Source: Roseateles_B flavus
Lineage (GTDB): Bacteria; Pseudomonadota; Gammaproteobacteria; Burkholderiales; Burkholderiaceae_C
NCBI RefSeq assembly: GCF_039872765.1
Contig: NZ_JBDPZC010000019.1
Span: 1 to 57,264, forward strand
DNA length: 57,264 bases
Direction of reading: 5' to 3'
Shown here in pieces: positions 52,461 to 57,264 of the stretch. The notes beneath the pieces were generated by a model. That model was given only the letters and a program-made list of their open reading frames with translations. It did no database searches and was not told where the DNA came from. A program made the position numbers and the translations under genes. Each line of letters begins with the position of its first letter. The stretch's first letter is position 1.

Positions 52461-52757
52461 GTGGAATGGGTTGCTGACTACTTCTATCAGCGGGGGCGTT
52501 TGCTCGGTGCGGGGCGCTTTTTGATTCACCTGGCGGTGTATTGGTGCCTCGTAGGTGCCGTCGGCCAAGTCATCACCGCCGTCCCGGCCGGTCTGCAGCA
52601 GGGGACACCGCAGACGCTGGCCAAAGTGCTGCCAGAAGTGCCAACTTGGTGGGGTCCTGAACACCCGTTGGCATTCGTTTTGGTCCTTGCCATAGGGATG
52701 CTGGGTTTCTTCCTTTCCCTCATAGGCAAGCGTCTGGACCGCTACCAGAGTGCGTAG
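52461..52757 (+). CDS. Small two-helix membrane protein heading the CBASS operon
   Basis: A 98-aa protein starting at GTG 52461, chosen because GGAGGG lies 8 nt upstream; the ATG frame at 52398 would overlap the operator palindrome. Two hydrophobic segments, about residues 20-42 (FLIHLAVYWCLVGAVGQVI) and 72-86 (AFVLVLAIGMLGFFLSLI), are separated by a polar loop containing PEVPTWWGPEH. I recognise no family. It is the first gene of the operon, 41 nt before cap6, and on its strand. Could be an extra effector, a membrane anchor, or a regulator of the pathway. Confidence 0.65.
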   Translation: MEWVADYFYQRGRLLGAGRFLIHLAVYWCLVGAVGQVITAVPAGLQQGTPQTLAKVLPEVPTWWGPEHPLAFVLVLAIGMLGFFLSLIGKRLDRYQSA

Positions 52758-52798
52758 GGCGTTTGCGTAATCATCTACCTTGAATCTCAGAAGAACTG

Positions 52799-53695
52799 AT
52801 GTCGAACCAATCCGAAACTCCCAAGGGCATCCAACGTGTCGTCAAGCTGCCTGAAAGAGGTCTGGCAGACCTGTGGAAGTCAATTGTTGTTGACGAAGGC
52901 ATCAAGTCGCGCCTTGTTTCCCAGGCGATAGTGAACTTCACGGTCCGTTCAAAGGTTAGTCGGACGGTGCTGCCGTTGCATGGCGCCATCCTGCTCGTGG
53001 GGCAGCCCGGGACGGGCAAGACATCGCTGGCCCGCGGGCTGGCAAATGAAGTAGCGACGCTGATGTCGAAGGCCGGCTTCCACTTGCTGGAGGTTGACCC
53101 TCACGCGCTCGGCAGTGCAATGATGGGTAAGACCCAAAAGGCCGTTTCTGAACTGTTCTCTCAGACGGTGGCAGAGGCGGCTGGGCGCGGGCCGGTCATT
53201 GTGTTACTGGACGAAGTGGAGACCCTGGCGGTGGACCGCTCCAAGCTGAGTATGGACGCCAACCCGGTCGACGTGATGCGAGCCACCGACGCGGTCCTCG
53301 TGCAGTTGGACGCCCTGGCGGAGCAGTTCAGCAACATCCTGTTTATTGCAACCAGCAACTTCCCGCAGGCGGTCGATGCCGCCTTCACGTCGCGCTGCGA
53401 CCTGGTGCTCGAGGTTCCGCTTCCCAACCGCGATGCCTGTGAGCAGATCCTGACCGAGTGCCTGACGGCCTTGGGGCAGACCTTCCAGGGGATCGAGAAG
53501 CTGCCGATGGAAAAGGGCTTCAAGGCCGTGGTCGAGCAAGCCGTCGGCCTTGACGGTCGGACGCTGCGCAAGGTCGTGGCCAACGCGCTGGCTTTTCGCA
53601 AAGAGGTAGCGGTCGAGCCTACGAAGTTGACTCTGGCGGATCTTGCTGAGTCGCTGGTCATGGCCCAGGCCGTGCGCCGGAAGGGCAACCAATGA
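52799..53695 (+). CDS. cap6: TRIP13/Pch2-like AAA+ ATPase, Cap6
   Basis: A 298-aa single AAA+ domain. Walker A GQPGTGKT at 68-75, Walker B VIVLLDEVE at 133-141, then a Pch2-like LFIATSNFPQAVD (sensor 1) and RSRCD-like arginine-finger region (FTSRCDLVLE). In type III CBASS, Cap6 unfolds the closed HORMA protein and so switches off the CD-NTase, as TRIP13 does to Mad2. Its stop overlaps the cap8 start (ATGA). Confidence 0.92.
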   Translation: MSNQSETPKGIQRVVKLPERGLADLWKSIVVDEGIKSRLVSQAIVNFTVRSKVSRTVLPLHGAILLVGQPGTGKTSLARGLANEVATLMSKAGFHLLEVDPHALGSAMMGKTQKAVSELFSQTVAEAAGRGPVIVLLDEVETLAVDRSKLSMDANPVDVMRATDAVLVQLDALAEQFSNILFIATSNFPQAVDAAFTSRCDLVLEVPLPNRDACEQILTECLTALGQTFQGIEKLPMEKGFKAVVEQAVGLDGRTLRKVVANALAFRKEVAVEPTKLTLADLAESLVMAQAVRRKGNQ

Positions 53696-54180
53696 GCACA
53701 GCAACCGTCGTGAAGCGCGTCGTGCGCGGTTCACCGCACCGGGATTCAGTCGAGACTTGGGAATTCATCGTCGACCTGCTGACCCAGGGGAAGTCGGGCG
53801 TCAAGCGTGACGAACTGCTTTCGGTCTCAGGCATGGCCAGCTCCATCCTTACTGAGATGGCACCTCAAGACGCAGCCATCGTGGTCACCTGCGATGGTCC
53901 GCGAACGCGCATCTACTGCCTCTACGACGAGGATGCGATTGATGGCAGCGACGCCAAAGAGGACGCGCTAGGTCACGACCCTCTCCAGGGCGATTGGGCT
54001 ATCTCGCTGCCATGCCTCACGGAAGACCTCGCGTGGGTCGAACGCTCCCTTAGAGCAATTAGTACGCGCATCACGGTTCGGGACATGGCCTCCAAGCTTG
54101 GCGACTCCGACTCGTCCGAGGACACCAGGAAGGCGTCTGCTGACTTCTCCTTTGACACCAGCGAGTTCCTGAAATCATGA
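53692..54180 (+). CDS. cap8: HORMA-family protein, Cap8 (second HORMA)
   Basis: A 162-aa protein with the profile of the second bacterial HORMA family: SVETWEFIVDLLTQG, LLSVSGMASSILTEMAP, GPRTRIYCLYDEDAI and GDWAISLPCLTEDLAWVERSL. It occupies the slot between cap6 and cap7, overlapping both by 4 nt. A flexible acidic C-terminus (FSFDTSEFLKS) could act as the closure-motif peptide that the partner HORMA captures, as reported for two-HORMA operons. Assignment rests on sequence character and context. Confidence 0.75.
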   Translation: MSTATVVKRVVRGSPHRDSVETWEFIVDLLTQGKSGVKRDELLSVSGMASSILTEMAPQDAAIVVTCDGPRTRIYCLYDEDAIDGSDAKEDALGHDPLQGDWAISLPCLTEDLAWVERSLRAISTRITVRDMASKLGDSDSSEDTRKASADFSFDTSEFLKS

Positions 54181-54677
54181 GCGCCGTTGCCGTCTATTCC
54201 TATTCGCACTCGGTGAGCTATGTCACTGACAACATCCTGAAGACCTTCAAGGATGTACTGGTGCAGACCGGTCTGGATCCTCAAAAGCTAGCCGGGGACC
54301 ACAAGGTGCTGCACGCCGGCATCAAGCGCTGGATCGATACCGAGCACCTCGAATTCGTCACCCTGGAAATTTACCACCCGAAGACGGACGCGCTTATCAC
54401 GCGCTGGGATGTTGCCGTGTCGTACGCCTGGTCTTCTGATGCGGGCAGCTTCTGGGTCGACACCGAAGGCTTGCGCTACGCAATCAAGAAGCTTGGATTG
54501 TCGCCATCAGAAGCGCTCTACCGCGTCTTGGTGAAGAACAAGGCGGGCCGGCCCGACGTGGAAGGCTGGTCTGCAACTCAGTTCAGGTCGACCGATGGCA
54601 TGGTCCGTCAATGCATTGGTACTGGCGTCGAGCACAGCGGCCTGAGCGCAAGCACGAGTTACTGGAGGACGAAATGA
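54177..54677 (+). CDS. cap7: HORMA-domain protein, Cap7
   Basis: A 166-aa bacterial HORMA protein. SYSHSVSYVTDNILKTFKDV at the start is the family signature, followed by LEIYHPKTDALITRWDVAVSY and a C-terminal safety-belt region ending in EHSGLSASTSYW. Bound to a target peptide it closes and activates the CD-NTase; Cap6 reopens it. Stop overlaps the CD-NTase start (ATGA). Confidence 0.85.
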   Translation: MSAVAVYSYSHSVSYVTDNILKTFKDVLVQTGLDPQKLAGDHKVLHAGIKRWIDTEHLEFVTLEIYHPKTDALITRWDVAVSYAWSSDAGSFWVDTEGLRYAIKKLGLSPSEALYRVLVKNKAGRPDVEGWSATQFRSTDGMVRQCIGTGVEHSGLSASTSYWRTK

Positions 54678-55576
54678 CCCTATCCATTGATGAAGCCTTC
54701 CGCAAGTTCAAAAGCCGCCTGGAGCTGAATCAGAAAGAGCAGGACAACGCCTCGGCGAAGCACAAGGAGGTGCGGGAGTACCTGCACACCAAGTTCGACA
54801 TTGAGGGCGACTTCCTCACTGGCTCCTATGCCCGCTACACAAAGACGAAGCCGCTCAAGGACATCGACATCTTCTTTCCCATGAAGGAGTCAGAGAAGGC
54901 GTACCGCGAGAAGGCAGCCAGTGTTGTCCTTGACGACTACAAGGCTGCGCTCGTTGAGAAGTACGGAGAGAAGGCCGTCCGTCGCCAGAGCCGCTCCATC
55001 AACGTCGACTTCGGCGTTGAAGTCAAAGAGGATGACAAGACTGACTACAAGGTGCTAAGCATCGACGTCGTTCCTGCCTTCAAGAGCGGTGACGACTATG
55101 AAATCCCGGACGGCGACACCGGCAAGTGGATCAAGACCAATCCGAAGATTCACGCGCAGAAGGCGGTGGACGCGCACCAAGCCTACTCCAATGAGTGGAA
55201 GGGGTTAGTGCGCATGGTCAAGTACTGGAACAACAACCCCAAGCACGGTGAGAAGCCCGTGAAGCCATCGTTCCTCATTGAGGTGATGGCGCTTGAATGC
55301 CTGCATGGCGGCTGGGGAGGGCAGTTCGACCGAGAGATTCAGTCTTTCTTCGCAACGCTCGCCGGCCGCATCGGAGAGACTTGGGCCGACCCGGCTCAGC
55401 TTGGCCCACCCATCAGCGGCTCTATGGATGCTGCTCGGGTTGAGCGTGCCCAAAAGCTGCTGACGGCTGCTGCTCGGGAAGCTGACCATGCGATCCACCT
55501 TGTCCGTCAAGGTAAGAACGGCGAAGCGCTGCGGGCTTGGCGAGACTTGTTCGGTCCAATGTTCCCGCTCAGCTGA
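54674..55576 (+). CDS. CD-NTase (cGAS/DncV-like nucleotidyltransferase)
   Basis: A 300-aa nucleotidyltransferase. The catalytic signature is GS at residues 50-51 (LTGSYARYTKTKPLKDIDIFF in part) with Asp63 and Asp65, and the third metal ligand Asp131 in LSIDVVPAF. An OAS1-like helical C-terminal domain follows. On activation it should make a cyclic di- or trinucleotide that turns on the SAVED effector. Type III CBASS enzymes are mostly clade C or D; I cannot assign the clade without an alignment. Central gene of the operon. Confidence 0.93.
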   Translation: MTLSIDEAFRKFKSRLELNQKEQDNASAKHKEVREYLHTKFDIEGDFLTGSYARYTKTKPLKDIDIFFPMKESEKAYREKAASVVLDDYKAALVEKYGEKAVRRQSRSINVDFGVEVKEDDKTDYKVLSIDVVPAFKSGDDYEIPDGDTGKWIKTNPKIHAQKAVDAHQAYSNEWKGLVRMVKYWNNNPKHGEKPVKPSFLIEVMALECLHGGWGGQFDREIQSFFATLAGRIGETWADPAQLGPPISGSMDAARVERAQKLLTAAAREADHAIHLVRQGKNGEALRAWRDLFGPMFPLS

Positions 55577-55607
55577 ACTTTCAAGCACCAAGAAGGCAAC
55601 AGAACAG

Positions 55608-57264
55608 ATGACGCAGGCGGTCAACACACTACGGTACGGGCAAGCGTTCCAGGCGCGGATTTTCTGGACTTACGCGGTGCAGCTTCTGAAGGCATCCCCG
55701 ACAGTCCGTCGCGTCGGCTTCGAGTCGGGGCCTCAGGGCTTCGACGACGTCTGGGTGGAGTACGAGCCCGGCCGCGGCCTGATCGACCGGTTTGGCCGTC
55801 GACTTCAAGTTGAACGTTTTCAGTGCAAGTGGCACGTTGCCAACGGAACGTTTACGCACGTAGACCTGACCTTGCCGGCGTATTCGGGCGCTACGACTAC
55901 GTCCCTCCTGCAGCGAGCGCGTGATGCCTTTTTGAGCGACCAGGCGAAAGGTCAGGAGTCACGGATCCGCCTGATGACCAACCACAGGATTCACACGGAC
56001 GACGTGCTTTACAAGGTCGTCGAGCAGCAGCACCACATGCTGAAGATCGAGGAGTTCTTCCAGGGGGTTAGAAGGAATAGCCAGTATTGGCAGGCGCGTG
56101 AGGTCTGGCGTAGCCATCTGGGAATGGACGATGATGCGCTGCGCCCCTTCGTAGAGCGTCTGGCTTTGACGTCGGTGTCCGAGTCACTGGACGATTTCCG
56201 GCAGAAGATGGATACCGCGCTCCATGCGTATGGCTTGCAGCCCAGTGATTCAGGCGTCAGCTCAACGCACTACGACCAGCTGCCATACGACTGGCTTGCG
56301 CAGGGCAGGAACCAATTTGACGCCAAGTCCTTCCGCGAGGCCTGCAGTGACGAGATGCTTTTCGCCGACCAAGCGCCTCAACCGGTCAAGGTCTTTGGCG
56401 TCAAGTCCTTCGAGCATGGTTTTGACCGCCTTGAGGCACGGTGCGACGACGTTCTGAACCTGCTGCGTCACTTTGAAGACCGGTTCATTCGGCCAGAGTT
56501 CAAGTGGGATACAGATCTACTGCCACAGCTGGACTCGTTTGTCCGCCATGCTGCGCAGGGCGAATCTCGTCTGCGCTTGGCGATGGACGCTCACACCACG
56601 CTAGCGTTCGCCGCTGGCGTCGTGCTTGATACCAAGTCAGGAAAGACCGTCGAACTGCAGCAGCGTACTCGCGGTGGCTACGCCATCTGGGCGGCGGATG
56701 ACACCCCCGTTGATTCCAGCTGGCCTGCCTGGCAATTGACTGACGTGGATCTGGAAACGGGGGGTGCTGATATCGCAGTGGCCGTGTCCATTGCGCGCCC
56801 TTGCGAGCAGGATGTTCGCAGATTCATTGCCAGTAAATCGGGCGTCGGGCGGCTGGTTGTCGCCAACTTGGCCAGCGGCGCCTCACAGGTGTCGGTGCTC
56901 AATGGGGCCCATGCTGACCAGTTGGCGGACCGCCTAGCAAATCACTTGAAGGACGTCAGGACGCGTACAAGTGGATTCGAGCGTCCGCGCTTGCACCTGT
57001 TTCTCTCCAGCCCATATGCCTTCGCGTTCTTCTTGGGGCGACACCTCAAGGTCTTGAAGCCAGTTACTCTTTACGAGTTTGACTTCGACACAGAGCGCGG
57101 CGGCAGCTACGAGGCTTCACTCTCCATCCCGGCAATCATCTGGAATACGAAGGGACTTCCCACCTTCAGGCAACGGCGTCAAAGCGCCAAGATTGGTGGT
57201 GTCGATCATCAATCTGCAGCCATGTTGAAAGGGGAAGTCCATGGACAAGAATACCCAAGTTCCA
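55608..57264 (+). CDS. cap4: Cap4-like CBASS effector, nuclease-SAVED fusion (3' end beyond window)
   Basis: An open frame of 552 codons with no stop in the window. The N-terminal restriction-endonuclease-like domain shows FDDVWVEY (Asp46/47) and ERFQCKWH (Glu69 and Gln72-x-Lys74), the D-(E/Q)xK nuclease core. The C-terminal SAVED domain runs to about residue 510, with LHLFLSSPYAFAFFLGRHL, KPVTLYEFDFD and YEASLSI, the usual SAVED ending. Cap4 proteins bind the cyclic oligonucleotide in SAVED, oligomerise and degrade DNA to kill the infected cell. The frame continues ~40 residues beyond the expected end. Confidence 0.88.
   Translation, partial: MTQAVNTLRYGQAFQARIFWTYAVQLLKASPTVRRVGFESGPQGFDDVWVEYEPGRGLIDRFGRRLQVERFQCKWHVANGTFTHVDLTLPAYSGATTTSLLQRARDAFLSDQAKGQESRIRLMTNHRIHTDDVLYKVVEQQHHMLKIEEFFQGVRRNSQYWQAREVWRSHLGMDDDALRPFVERLALTSVSESLDDFRQKMDTALHAYGLQPSDSGVSSTHYDQLPYDWLAQGRNQFDAKSFREACSDEMLFADQAPQPVKVFGVKSFEHGFDRLEARCDDVLNLLRHFEDRFIRPEFKWDTDLLPQLDSFVRHAAQGESRLRLAMDAHTTLAFAAGVVLDTKSGKTVELQQRTRGGYAIWAADDTPVDSSWPAWQLTDVDLETGGADIAVAVSIARPCEQDVRRFIASKSGVGRLVVANLASGASQVSVLNGAHADQLADRLANHLKDVRTRTSGFERPRLHLFLSSPYAFAFFLGRHLKVLKPVTLYEFDFDTERGGSYEASLSIPAIIWNTKGLPTFRQRRQSAKIGGVDHQSAAMLKGEVHGQEYPSS
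57241..57264 (+). CDS. Possible start of next gene (partial)
   Basis: ATG 57241 follows GGGGAA at 57231-57236 and reads MDKNTQVP before the window ends, in a frame different from cap4. Too short to identify. Confidence 0.3.

Larger units (their letters stand above)
49802..57264. mobile_element. Integrative genomic island, left end, carrying CBASS
   Basis: Starts at a tRNA-Ser fragment with a tyrosine recombinase next to it. The genes within have weaker GC bias at third positions than the housekeeping genes to the left and encode a phage-defence operon. The right end and intact tRNA are not in this window. Confidence 0.75.

Overview
The window is high-GC DNA from a betaproteobacterium, most likely of order Burkholderiales (Sphaerotilaceae/Comamonadaceae-like). 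The evidence is the codon bias, a Pseudomonas-type bkd operon, a RegB/RegA pair beside a cyo quinol oxidase, and a PEP-CTERM/exosortase-A-associated exopolysaccharide module. No rRNA, complete tRNA or CRISPR array is visible.

Layout. 0.2-5.3 kb: a PEP-CTERM secreted protein with a candidate RpoN promoter, an orphan ABC ATPase, a glutathione transferase, a LysE exporter and an MFS transporter. 5.3-12.2 kb: cyoABCD, a SURF1 assembly factor and RegB/RegA, all one strand with tight spacing or overlaps; a Fnr-type palindrome lies in front. 12.2-19.1 kb: a 563-aa protein of unknown function, then a MacA/MacB/outer-membrane-factor tripartite efflux operon. 19.1-27.0 kb: a patchwork holding a decayed RHS toxin tail, a Sel1-like gene (possible immunity), a secreted monohaem cytochrome, udk and a KAP P-loop NTPase. 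Two copies of a structured ~105-nt dispersed repeat lie in this stretch. 27.0-34.9 kb: a DUF885 protein, a 2',3'-cyclic-nucleotide phosphodiesterase, and the bkdA1-bkdA2-bkdB branched-chain oxoacid dehydrogenase operon (E3 not present here). 34.9-45.4 kb: an exopolysaccharide cluster with an asparagine-synthase-like protein, a Wzx flippase, an AAC(3)-like acetyltransferase, an alpha/alpha-toroid protein, two exosortase-A-associated hydrolases and an ACP, divergent from an acyl-CoA ligase and a PLP decarboxylase. 45.5-49.6 kb: a diguanylate cyclase, a beta-lactamase-fold hydrolase and an AraC regulator.

From about 49.8 kb to the end of the window is a genomic island. It starts at a displaced tRNA-Ser 3' end with its terminator, followed by a tyrosine recombinase. 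Its cargo is a type III (HORMA/TRIP13) CBASS anti-phage operon: a divergent WYL regulator (CapW-like), a small two-helix membrane protein, a TRIP13-like ATPase (Cap6), two HORMA-family proteins (Cap8, Cap7), a CD-NTase and a Cap4-like nuclease-SAVED effector that runs off the window edge. The small membrane protein is the component I cannot match to the standard CBASS parts list.

How the parts connect (inference): the PEP-CTERM protein and the exopolysaccharide module probably belong to one exosortase-A/biofilm-matrix system. RegB could sense the quinone pool that the adjacent Cyo oxidase drains. In the CBASS operon the HORMA proteins and TRIP13 should gate the CD-NTase, whose nucleotide product would activate the Cap4 nuclease.
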